This document shows positions 15,931 through 21,345 of a stretch of DNA of 24,493 bases, piece after piece. Both the position numbers and the translations under genes were made by a program. Source of the stretch: a virus; IMG/VR virus record IMGVR_UViG_3300044701_004588, positions 1 to 24,493 of that record; one strand, given 5' to 3'. Position 1 is the stretch's first letter. Every line of letters begins with the position of its first letter. The notes beneath the pieces are model-generated. The model worked only from the letters and a program-made list of their open reading frames with translations, did no database searches and was not told the DNA's origin.

Positions 15931-15942
15931 CTACCTATTTAG
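15931..15942 (-). promoter_or_regulatory. CTAAATAGGTAG element facing terL
   Basis: 12-bp element on the minus strand, 99 nt before the terL GTG. It matches the plus-strand copy at 16199-16210 and the minus-strand copy at 23678-23667 at 11 of 12 positions each. The CTAAATA core resembles late promoter cores of T4-like cyanophages as I recall them. Confidence 0.4.
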
Positions 15943-16162
15943 AGGTGGCGAATTTTGGGGCTGCAAACGGGAGGTAGGGGGTGGGTGAGCCCCCCTGCGC
16001 GCCCTTTGTGTGGGGGTGGGGTGCCTGGGCTAGAGGGCGCCGCCAGTGGCCAGCGCTGCGGTGCGGAATCGCCGGGATCCGTTGCGGCGCAGCGTGTCCG
16101 GTCCTGCGTAACTGCCACTGCAGCAGGTACGCTGGACAGAGTGTTAAGAGTTATCAACGTTT

Positions 16163-16177
16163 AGGGTGCTGCACCCT
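16163..16177. promoter_or_regulatory. 15-bp palindrome, possible operator
   Basis: AGGGTGC-T-GCACCCT is a perfect inverted repeat in the divergent control region, 143 bp before the first cassette gene. It is too tight for a good RNA hairpin and fits a dimeric regulator site, for example for one of the RHH or HTH proteins in the window. That link is inference. Confidence 0.4.
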
Positions 16178-16198
16178 TCTGCGATAGATCTGCCAACC

Positions 16199-16210
16199 CT
16201 CAATAGGTAG
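16199..16210 (+). promoter_or_regulatory. CTCAATAGGTAG element facing the plus-strand cassette
   Basis: 11 of 12 matches to the element before terL, here on the plus strand and 110 nt before ATG 16321. It mirrors the arrangement on the terL side. Confidence 0.38.
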
Positions 16211-16320
16211 GATTTGATCGAGGCCAGAAAACTTTCGAGTCGCGCAGCATCCTGCGCCGCGAAAAATTTCAGCCCCGCGATTCAGCCGGGCGCCTCACCC
16301 TTCCCACTGCACCCCAGACA

Positions 16321-16503
16321 ATGACCAACACCGAACTGCGCGCTCAGGCCGGCCTGTTCTTCACCGCTTGCCTGTTGTTTACCGGCGCCCTGTTGCTCGC
16401 CGCCGGTTTCGCACAAGCGGACGCCCGCGCCGCACGATTCGAGCGCTGCGTTAACGCTGGCGGACTGGCCGGCCAGTGCGAGCGCGCCGCCTACGGGTTC
16501 TGA
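16321..16503 (+). CDS. Small membrane or exported protein, first gene of the cassette
   Basis: The 60-aa protein has one hydrophobic segment at about residues 11-32 ('LFFTACLLFTGALLLAAGFA'), followed by 'QADARAARFERCVNAGG' with two cysteines. This fits either a signal peptide with cleavage near 'AQA' or a single membrane anchor. No ribosome binding site is clear. The next gene starts 2 bp after the stop. It is small enough for a superinfection exclusion or lysis-accessory role, but nothing in the sequence shows this. Confidence 0.6.
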   Translation: MTNTELRAQAGLFFTACLLFTGALLLAAGFAQADARAARFERCVNAGGLAGQCERAAYGF

Positions 16504-16505
16504 TC

Positions 16506-16712
16506 GTGCGACCCGTAACGCTCCTGGCCTGCGCCCTCGCCGGTGCAGCCCTCGCCGTTAGCGCCTGCGCCCTCGCTGTCACTACAGCCGGTGCAGCCGC
16601 CTGCGCCCTCGCCCATCGCCGGTGCGCCGCCGAAGCCGCAGCCGCTGGCCTGAGCGCCGCCCACTGCGCAACGCGCCCCGCGCCCGCAATCTCCACCGCT
16701 ACCGCGTACTGA
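16506..16712 (+). CDS. Small Ala/Cys-rich hydrophobic protein
   Basis: The 68-aa protein begins with GTG 16506, 2 bp after the previous stop. It is extremely Ala-rich, with a hydrophobic first half ('LLACALAGAALAVSACALAV') and five cysteines. A signal peptide or membrane protein is likely if it is expressed. The frame is open upstream to an ATG at 16476, inside the previous gene. Low complexity lowers confidence. Its support is close packing between two better genes, with the next ATG only 3 bp after its stop. Confidence 0.45.
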   Translation: MRPVTLLACALAGAALAVSACALAVTTAGAAACALAHRRCAAEAAAAGLSAAHCATRPAPAISTATAY

Positions 16713-16715
16713 ACC

Positions 16716-17198
16716 ATGGCCACACGTTCCGCCATTGCGCTGCAGCGCTCCGATGGGAGCCTGCGCGCCGTCTACTGCCATTGGGACGGCTATCCCTCCC
16801 ATCACCTGCCGCTGCTGCAGGCCCACCACAGCAGCGCCCGCGCTGCTGCAGCGCTAATCCGCCCTGGTGACATTTCCTGCCTGCGCACGCGCACAACGTG
16901 GCAAAGCGGCGCAACCATCCGCGACGCCCACGGCGAGCCGGTGACCGATCCCGCCGGCTACTGGCGCCACCAAGGCGACCGCGAGGCGCAGCCCCTCTAT
17001 TACCACGAGCGCGGCGAGCAAGACGTGGCGCCCCGGCGCTTTGCCGACCTGCCCGCGCTGATGGCGTGGGCGGATGGCTGCTGCTGTGAACACGTCTACA
17101 TCTACCGGCCCCGCCACGGCTGGGAACACCGCGAGATCAGCGCCATCAGCACCGCCGCGCCCTCGCCGATGCCCGGCTGTGATCCCGCGCAGTGGTAA
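16716..17198 (+). CDS. Conserved phage hypothetical with 'YCHWDGYPSHH' motif
   Basis: The 160-aa protein starts 'MATRSAIALQRSDGSLRAVY' and continues into 'CHWDGYPSHH' (residues about 21-30), then 'LIRPGDISCLRTRT'. I recognise this pattern from many phage and plasmid hypothetical proteins with the same start and a 'Y-C-H-W-D-G-Y' core. Function is not known. A C-terminal part has 'LMAWADGCCCEHVYIYRP', a small segment that reads like an accessory domain. It is the best-conserved gene of the cassette start and confirms that the plus strand is coding here. Confidence 0.82.
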   Translation: MATRSAIALQRSDGSLRAVYCHWDGYPSHHLPLLQAHHSSARAAAALIRPGDISCLRTRTTWQSGATIRDAHGEPVTDPAGYWRHQGDREAQPLYYHERGEQDVAPRRFADLPALMAWADGCCCEHVYIYRPRHGWEHREISAISTAAPSPMPGCDPAQW

Positions 17199-17248
17199 CG
17201 CCCTGCGCCCTGTCCCTTTATCGCCGGTGCCACGCGCCGGCTCACACA

Positions 17249-17887
17249 ATGCGCAAATCGATCACCGTTCAAACCGCCGCTGGGCCGCGCGATATCGCCG
17301 CGGTCTGGGTTGGCGACAATCTCGCCGTGCATCGGCCGCCCATGCGCGGCGGCACGAAACCGGCGCCGAAACAATGGGCCATCACCCACACGGCCAGCGG
17401 CCTTTCTATGGGTGCGCCGTTGTGCGCCCGTAAGGAAACCGCCCTCGCCCTGGCGCGCTTATGGGATGCCGCCGCCGGAACTATCGACCCGCGCGATGCC
17501 CGCGGCTGGCGTTATTTGCGCAGTTGGCAACTTGACGTTGCCGCGGCCGAGAATCGCCGGATCGCACCCCTAGAGGGTCCGGTTCTGCCCGACAATCACG
17601 GCCCGCAAGACGTAGCGGCTGCCATCGCCGCCGCGCTGGACTCTGCCTACGCGCCCGCCGGTGATCAGGCCGCCGATCAATTCCCGGCCCACGAAACCGT
17701 GGCGGCTGATTTGCTGCGCACCGGTGCCGATGGCGTGGAAATGTTCTGGCGCGGCCGATGGTGGCCGGTGCCGACATTTGGGGAAGTGGAAGCGTGGGCG
17801 CTGGATTCCCTCGCTGAAACGCCGGACGGGCGCACGGTTGAACCGGACGCGCCCGACAGCTGGACTCGGCTCCTGGGGGTGTGCTGA
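17249..17887 (+). CDS. Hypothetical protein with Trp-rich C-terminal part
   Basis: The 212-aa protein starts at ATG 17249 ('MRKSITVQTAAGPRDIAAVW'). The frame is open to 17192, but the extra residues overlap the previous gene and look non-coding. The first half has small beta segments and an Ala/Leu helix ('ETALALARLWDAAAG'). The second half has 'GADGVEMFWRGRWWPVPTFG' and 'VEAWALDSLAE'. No catalytic motif is recognised. It overlaps the following frame near 17881-17887 and is part of the tightly packed cassette. Confidence 0.65.
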   Translation: MRKSITVQTAAGPRDIAAVWVGDNLAVHRPPMRGGTKPAPKQWAITHTASGLSMGAPLCARKETALALARLWDAAAGTIDPRDARGWRYLRSWQLDVAAAENRRIAPLEGPVLPDNHGPQDVAAAIAAALDSAYAPAGDQAADQFPAHETVAADLLRTGADGVEMFWRGRWWPVPTFGEVEAWALDSLAETPDGRTVEPDAPDSWTRLLGVC

Positions 17888-17889
17888 TC

Positions 17890-18627
17890 ATGCCCGCACA
17901 ATCCCTTACCGCGTCCGGTGCGCCCTCCCGCACCGCAGGGCGCCTGCACTTCCATCTCACACCCTCCAGCGCTAACGCCAAAACCGGCCCAATCCCTGTC
18001 AGCACGTCAAGCGCTGAAACATGCCCGAGCGCCGCGGTCTGCCCTTTCAAAGGAAACGGCTGCTACGCGGAACGGGGACCGCTTGCCCTCCACTGGCGCG
18101 CTGTCACAGAAGGCCGCCGCGGTGTTCCGTGGGCGGAATTCCTGCATGCAATCCGCGCCCTGCCCGCCCGGCAGTTGTGGCGACACAATCAGGCGGGCGA
18201 CCTATGGCGCCCCGGAACTGCCGCCGGGCGCGCCGCCCTGGCGCAACTGACAGAAGCGAACCGGGGCCGGCGCGGCTTCACTTACAGCCACCACAAGCGC
18301 ACCCCCGCCACCGTGCAAGCTTTCAAGGCCGCCACGGCCCACGGGTTCACCGTTAACGCCAGTTGTCACAGCGAGGCGGAAGCTGACGCAGCCATCGCCG
18401 ATGGCCTGCGCGCTGTGTTTGTTGTGCCCGCGGATGATCAGCGCACCGCGTGGGAAACCGCCGGCGGTAATCGCGCTGTCGTTTGCCCGGCGCAACGGTT
18501 CGATCAAATGACGTGCGCGCGCTGTCAGTTGTGCGCCGCGCGGCCCTCACACGTGGCCATCGTGTTCCTCGCCCATGGCACCGGACGCAAGGCCGCTGAG
18601 CTCGCCCTGCAGGGGGTGCAGCCATGA
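17890..18627 (+). CDS. Cysteine-rich protein of unknown function (DUF7227-like)
   Basis: The 245-aa protein starts at ATG 17890; a GTG at 17881 is less likely. Eight cysteines form two groups: C45, C51 and C58 ('TCPSAAVCPFKGNGCYAE'), and C199, C209, C212 and C215 ('TCARCQLCAARP'); C159 lies between. Other strong segments are 'GPLALHWRAV', 'LPARQLWRHNQAGDLW', 'ANRGRRGFTYSHH' and 'GFTVNASCHSEAEADAAI'. I associate this pattern with a phage and plasmid family (DUF7227) of unknown function. The three-cysteine groups suggest iron-sulfur or zinc binding. The repeated alpha/beta pattern with a strand after each helix resembles a barrel. The stop overlaps the next ATG. Confidence 0.78.
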   Translation: MPAQSLTASGAPSRTAGRLHFHLTPSSANAKTGPIPVSTSSAETCPSAAVCPFKGNGCYAERGPLALHWRAVTEGRRGVPWAEFLHAIRALPARQLWRHNQAGDLWRPGTAAGRAALAQLTEANRGRRGFTYSHHKRTPATVQAFKAATAHGFTVNASCHSEAEADAAIADGLRAVFVVPADDQRTAWETAGGNRAVVCPAQRFDQMTCARCQLCAARPSHVAIVFLAHGTGRKAAELALQGVQP

Positions 18628-18779
18628 TCGGCCCACAATCCGCCCGGATCACAATTGTGATCCCGGCCAGTGTTGCTGAGCGATTAAAGGTTCAGGCGGA
18701 AGCGCAGGGGCGGAGCATGTCGAACCTGGCAGCCCGCCTGATCGCCCTTGCATTTGAGCAGGATCGGCGCGATGGCTGA
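18624..18779 (+). CDS. Ribbon-helix-helix DNA-binding protein, 51 aa
   Basis: A short gene with an ATGA overlap to the previous gene and an 8-bp overlap with the next. The product 'SARITIVIPASVAERLKVQA' followed by 'EAQGRSMSNLAARLIALAFE' is a textbook MetJ/Arc-type fold: one strand ('RITIVIP'), helix A, a 'G-R-S-M-S-N-L' turn and helix B. It probably binds DNA as a dimer and may control the cassette. Tandem or palindromic sites nearby (16163-16177, 19562-19580) are possible targets, by inference only. Confidence 0.78.
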   Translation: MIGPQSARITIVIPASVAERLKVQAEAQGRSMSNLAARLIALAFEQDRRDG

Positions 18780-19194
18780 GCGCGCCACTGACGCGCAACG
18801 GGCCGCGCGTGAACGCGACGCGCTGGAGCTTCTCAGCTCTGGCGCCGGTTCCGCGTTTGCCGCGGCCACCCTCGCCGAACGGTACGGGGTGAGCCTGCGC
18901 CAGGCGCGCCGGTACGTTGCGGCCGCATCGTTCGAATTGTGCGATGCCGCCACGCCCGCCGAATTGGATCGGCAGGCGATGCTCTCCCTCCATCGCTTGG
19001 ATCTCATCGCGGGCCGTGCCATGGCTGCTGGGGATGAGAGCCTCGCGGTGCGCGCTACGCGGGCGCACGCCGCAGCCCTGGCGCAGTTCCGGCGCGCAAT
19101 CTCCGCGCCCGTAACGCGCTTCAGACTGCCCACAACGCAGGCGCCGCCCGGGGCGCAGGAGCCGGTGCAGGTGCCCGCGGACTGCCCCTTTTGA
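18772..19194 (+). CDS. HTH protein resembling a small terminase subunit
   Basis: The 140-aa protein starts at ATG 18772, overlapping the RHH gene. An upstream in-frame codon at 18748 is unlikely. Residues about 15-55 form an HTH ('AATLAERYGVSLRQARRYVA'), followed by helices ('AMLSLHRLDLIAGRAMAAGD', 'AVRATRAHAAALAQFRRAIS') and a Pro-rich tail. Many phage small terminases have this layout, with an N-terminal 'Y-G-V-S-x-R-Q-A-x-R-Y' recognition helix and a helical oligomerisation core. A second protein of similar layout is encoded on the minus strand at 19932-20351. Which one packages DNA cannot be told. A regulator is the alternative. A terminator-like hairpin follows 4 bp after the stop. Confidence 0.65.
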   Translation: MAERATDAQRAARERDALELLSSGAGSAFAAATLAERYGVSLRQARRYVAAASFELCDAATPAELDRQAMLSLHRLDLIAGRAMAAGDESLAVRATRAHAAALAQFRRAISAPVTRFRLPTTQAPPGAQEPVQVPADCPF

Positions 19195-19198
19195 TCAC

Positions 19199-19220
19199 GC
19201 GCCCCGAAACCACGGGGCGC
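19199..19220 (+). terminator. Hairpin after the HTH/TerS-like gene
   Basis: GCGCCCCG and CGGGGCGC form an 8-bp stem with a 6-nt loop, followed by TCTTA. The T-run is weak, so partial termination is likely. Confidence 0.55.
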
Positions 19221-19245
19221 TCTTACCCTTCCAACATTTCACGCC

Positions 19246-19473
19246 ATGAAAATCTCTGGAGATGCTTCCCTGTCGCCTGACGCCCTCATCGGCGCAGTGC
19301 TGACAAACAACAACGGCGCTCAGTTCTATCTGCTGGGGCTGGAGGTTAATCTCGCTGCCCACGAAATCAGCGCCCTGCTGCGCCCCTGCGAGGGTGGCGG
19401 AACCGTGGGAGTCAGCTGGGCATCCCTCGCCGATTGGGAGATACAGCTGCAATCGGCCCACTACATGGAATAG
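19246..19473 (+). CDS. Small hypothetical protein, last gene of the cassette
   Basis: The 75-aa protein has an even composition and a plausible alpha/beta pattern ('DALIGAVLTNNNGAQFYLLG', then 'LAAHEISALLRPCEGGG', then 'VSWASLADWEIQLQS'). No family is recognised. It is separated from the previous gene by a hairpin and followed by a strong terminator. Codon use is like that of its neighbours. The ATG has no clear ribosome binding site. Confidence 0.6.
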   Translation: MKISGDASLSPDALIGAVLTNNNGAQFYLLGLEVNLAAHEISALLRPCEGGGTVGVSWASLADWEIQLQSAHYME

Positions 19474-19500
19474 AGCCCGCGGCGCCATTCCGCCCCACGC

Positions 19501-19532
19501 GCCCCGGCTGCACCCTGCAGCTGGGGCCTTTT
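19501..19532 (+). terminator. Terminator at the end of the plus-strand cassette
   Basis: GCCCC and GCTGCA pair with TGCAGC and GGGGC (one G-T position, CCC loop), followed by CTTTT. It lies 28 bp after the last cassette stop and closes the unit. Confidence 0.75.
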
Positions 19533-19857
19533 GCTGCGCCGGCGCGCCGGGCGCGGCTGTTTTGTGTCCTAATTGTGTCCGCGGCGCGCAGGGCGCAGGG
19601 GCGCGTCAGGGCGCCCACAAGCGGCCGGGCGGCAGGGTGCGCCTGTCACAGCAGGGCGCGGAATCGCAGGGCGTGGGGAGCCGGGGCCAGACACTAGGCG
19701 GCGCCCGGCGCCTTGGGCGTGATAACGATTCTCATGCTCAGCAGCGGCCTCGCCCGCAGGCCGGGAGAAAATCCGGGCGCCGGGGTCATCCACGGGCGCC
19801 CTTTGTCCCACTGCAGAGACGACAGAACTATAGGCGACCGCTACGCGAAAACAACGC
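19533..19857. other. Non-coding GC-rich spacer between the convergent units
   Basis: No convincing gene on either strand. It contains TTGTGTCC twice with an 11-bp period (19562-19580), five loosely spaced CAGGG(C/T)G units at 19589-19673, an inverted repeat CGGCCT/AGGCCG near 19748-19766, and GCGCCCTTTGT (19796-19806), which also occurs at 15999-16009. Confidence 0.55.
19562..19580 (+). repeat. Tandem TTGTGTCC pair with 11-bp period
   Basis: Two exact 8-bp copies separated by TAA, so equivalent bases are one helical turn apart. This spacing suits cooperative binding of two protein dimers. The binding protein is unknown. Confidence 0.6.
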
Positions 19858-19914
19858 CTAGTGAATGCGTTTTCGCAGTGAATGCGTTTTTGCGCCTTAG
19901 GCGCAGTGAATGCG
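19858..19914. repeat. Iterated AGTGAATGCG repeats downstream of the small terminase gene
   Basis: Three copies start at 19860, 19877 and 19905. Two are extended to the exact 13-mer CGCAGTGAATGCG, which has CGCA/TGCG ends. Between copies 2 and 3 is a TGCGCC-TTA-GGCGCA hairpin. A fourth copy (GCGCAGTGAATGC) lies inside the small terminase gene at 20246-20258. Confidence 0.75.
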
Positions 19915-19931
19915 ATTTGGCGCCGCAGGCG

Positions 19932-20351
19932 TCAGATGCCCTTGGCTTTGACGAGCTGGAGCAGGTCCGCCTGCAGTTTCATGGCGCCGATGGCGTTGGC
20001 GCCCATGTTGCGCTCGATGCTCATCTGAATGACGGTTTCGAGCTTCTCGATCATCTCGCTCACCTTTTCTGCGCGATCCATCACGTTGATGTCGCGGATC
20101 ATTTGCTGGCGGGCGGCGGCCATCCGGTGCTCAGCAGTGCGGGTCGCTATCCCCCACCTGTCTGCGCAGCGCTGCCGGATCTGGTTCGGGCGGTAACCCT
20201 CGCTGAGCCAGTCCTGCACAATGCGGACTTGCTCTGCGATTTCGAGCGCAGTGAATGCCTGGCGGCGACGGGGCACGTCCTCCGGGTTGGCTGGGGCGGG
20301 GTTGCCAAAATCCGCTAGCTGGGCGTCGGTGCTCTCGTCGGCCATCGGCAT
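19932..20351 (-). CDS. Putative terminase small subunit
   Basis: The 139-aa protein has an HTH at about residues 37-72 ('EIAEQVRIVQDWLSEGYRPN', then 'CADRWGIATRTAEHRMAAAR') and a helical C-terminal core ('AEKVSEMIEKLETVIQMSIE', then 'GAMKLQADLLQLVKAKG'). This is the layout of cyanophage-type small terminases that recognise the packaging site and oligomerise. It lies on the same strand as the large terminase but 4.1 kb upstream of it. The start is ATG 20351; ATG 20345 (MADES) is also possible. An exact CGGCAACTTAG element ends 27 nt before 20351. The stop is followed by the AGTGAATGCG repeats. Confidence 0.72.
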   Translation of the reverse strand: MPMADESTDAQLADFGNPAPANPEDVPRRRQAFTALEIAEQVRIVQDWLSEGYRPNQIRQRCADRWGIATRTAEHRMAAARQQMIRDINVMDRAEKVSEMIEKLETVIQMSIERNMGANAIGAMKLQADLLQLVKAKGI

Positions 20352-20378
20352 AGGCGCTCGGGGCGCGGCTTCTTGCGC

Positions 20379-20389
20379 CTAAGTTGCCG
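20379..20389 (-). promoter_or_regulatory. CGGCAACTTAG element before the small terminase gene
   Basis: Exact 11-bp copy ending 27 nt before ATG 20351. Its end also encodes the last codons and TAG stop of the upstream 70-aa gene. Confidence 0.6.
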
Positions 20390-20591
20390 ACCCCTGACGC
20401 AGCTGTTGAATGATCTCGCGGTATTTGCGGGGCAGCGTCGCTAAATCGCGTTGGTGAATGGTTGTGTGCCCCCGGCGTATTAGCTCCGCGTGATACATGA
20501 ATTGCCCGTAAGCATCGTTGCGCTCCGCGATGTTGGCGCGGGCGTAGCGCTCAATGGCGCTGGCGGCGGCCTTGTTGCTGGGGCGCGACAT
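20379..20591 (-). CDS. Small hypothetical protein upstream of the small terminase
   Basis: The 70-aa protein is basic and helical ('AAASAIERYARANIAERNDA', 'TLPRKYREIIQQLRQG'). No family is recognised. Its C-terminus, 'GSAT' plus stop, is written by the CGGCAACTTAG element, as is the 'EAAT' end of the sigma-like gene. A second exact element ends 18 nt before its own ATG. It may be a small DNA-binding or packaging-related protein, from position only. Confidence 0.68.
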   Translation of the reverse strand: MSRPSNKAAASAIERYARANIAERNDAYGQFMYHAELIRRGHTTIHQRDLATLPRKYREIIQQLRQGSAT

Positions 20592-20609
20592 GGAGCTGGG
20601 GCGGCAGCG

Positions 20610-20620
20610 CTAAGTTGCCG
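20610..20620 (-). promoter_or_regulatory. CGGCAACTTAG element before the 70-aa gene
   Basis: Exact 11-bp copy in an 80-bp intergenic spacer, ending 18 nt before ATG 20591. It is not part of any coding sequence I accept. Confidence 0.65.
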
Positions 20621-20671
20621 GCCGCCCCGGGCGCGGGGGCGCAATGGGGCGTAGGTATTTGTGCCTAGTGC

Positions 20672-20905
20672 TCAGGCAGGGCGGCGTTCGTGGATGAGTA
20701 CGTCCTGGCCGGTGTCACGGCCGACCCAGGTGAAGTCGGCGCCTGTCACGATTCGTTCGGCGTCCTGCAGCGTGTACCAGCGGTGGTCGCAGCTGTTGCA
20801 GTGGCGGCGGCGCAACGTGTGCAGGTAGTCGCGGCTCTGGCGGGTGACGACAACGTGCGTGCGCCGACTGCCGCACTCAGGGCATTGGGAGGGGGGCTTG
20901 TGCAT
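20672..20905 (-). CDS. Zinc-ribbon protein, NrdR-like zinc finger
   Basis: The 77-aa protein has two Cys pairs, 'QCPECGSRRTHVVVTRQS' (C8, C11) and 'RRRHCNSCDHRWYT' (C36, C39), which form a zinc ribbon like the N-terminal domain of NrdR or phage Ogr-type activators. The NrdR ATP-cone is absent. It could bind nucleic acid or RNA polymerase. It is the last gene of the early block, 3 bp after the 58-aa gene. The function is not shown by the sequence. Confidence 0.78.
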   Translation of the reverse strand: MHKPPSQCPECGSRRTHVVVTRQSRDYLHTLRRRHCNSCDHRWYTLQDAERIVTGADFTWVGRDTGQDVLIHERRPA

Positions 20906-20908
20906 GGT

Positions 20909-21085
20909 TTAGGGGCGCACCAGTAGCTCAGCCTCGAGGGCCAGCAATACGTCGCAGTCGATGAGCTGGTGCTCCCATAGCCAGGCGCCGACTTCACTGA
21001 TTGCACGCCTGGAGTCTTGATCACTGATCTCGGTAGCCATCTTGATTCGCCACATCAGGCGATTCTTGAGGTGAGAGGGTGTCAT
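20909..21085 (-). CDS. 58-aa hypothetical protein
   Basis: A short gene whose ATG overlaps the stop of the 87-aa gene (ATGA) and whose stop lies 3 bp before the zinc-ribbon ATG. The product is largely helical ('HLKNRLMWRIKMATEISDQD', 'AISEVGAWLWEHQLIDCDVL'). The tight overlaps on both sides are the main support. No family is recognised. Confidence 0.68.
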   Translation of the reverse strand: MTPSHLKNRLMWRIKMATEISDQDSRRAISEVGAWLWEHQLIDCDVLLALEAELLVRP

Positions 21086-21345
21086 GGGGCGCAGTGGGTG
21101 ATTTCGGTGGGCGTAAATTCGCCACTTGGGTGGTGGTGCCAGACCTGAATGGTCGCGTCGAGCTGGTCGGTGCGGTGCTCCTCAACCAAGACGCGCAACC
21201 AGTTGCCAAGCCACTTGCCGGTGCGGATGCCCCGGACCGTGAAGACAAGGTCGGGCTGGGCTGGGATGCCGTGCGCAGGAATGAATTGCAAAACCGCGGT
21301 TGTGGTATTTCGCGGTGGGAGGTAGTGGTCCTCGTGGGCGCTCAT
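21082..21345 (-). CDS. 87-aa hypothetical protein downstream of the exonuclease
   Basis: The ATG overlaps the exonuclease stop (ATGA) and the stop overlaps the next ATG, so it is part of a coupled run. It has beta segments and Trp/His residues ('IRTGKWLGNWLRVLVEEHRT', 'IQVWHHHPSGEF'). It could be an accessory of the exonuclease or a small DNA-metabolism protein; this is from position only. Confidence 0.68.
   Translation of the reverse strand: MSAHEDHYLPPRNTTTAVLQFIPAHGIPAQPDLVFTVRGIRTGKWLGNWLRVLVEEHRTDQLDATIQVWHHHPSGEFTPTEITHCAP

Larger units (their letters stand above)
15832..16320. promoter_or_regulatory. Divergent control region between terL and the plus-strand cassette
   Basis: This 489-bp stretch has no credible gene. 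Toward terL (minus strand) it holds a palindromic GGCCTATATAGCCC (15897-15910) and a TATGTATAG about 15 nt before the GTG, both possible -10 boxes. It also holds one 12-bp CTAAATAGGTAG element facing terL, a near copy facing the cassette, and the 15-bp palindrome AGGGTGCTGCACCCT. The 15961-16030 part is G-rich. Transcription starts are not proven. Confidence 0.55.

Noticed and set aside
19720-19740. Fur-box-like sequence (GATAACGATTCTCAT...)
   Set aside because: About 14 of 19 positions match the consensus and no gene starts nearby, so it is probably chance.
19533-19857. Possible tRNA, ncRNA or integrase att core in the GC-rich spacer
   Set aside because: No cloverleaf or conserved RNA structure could be drawn, and no integrase gene is present in the window.
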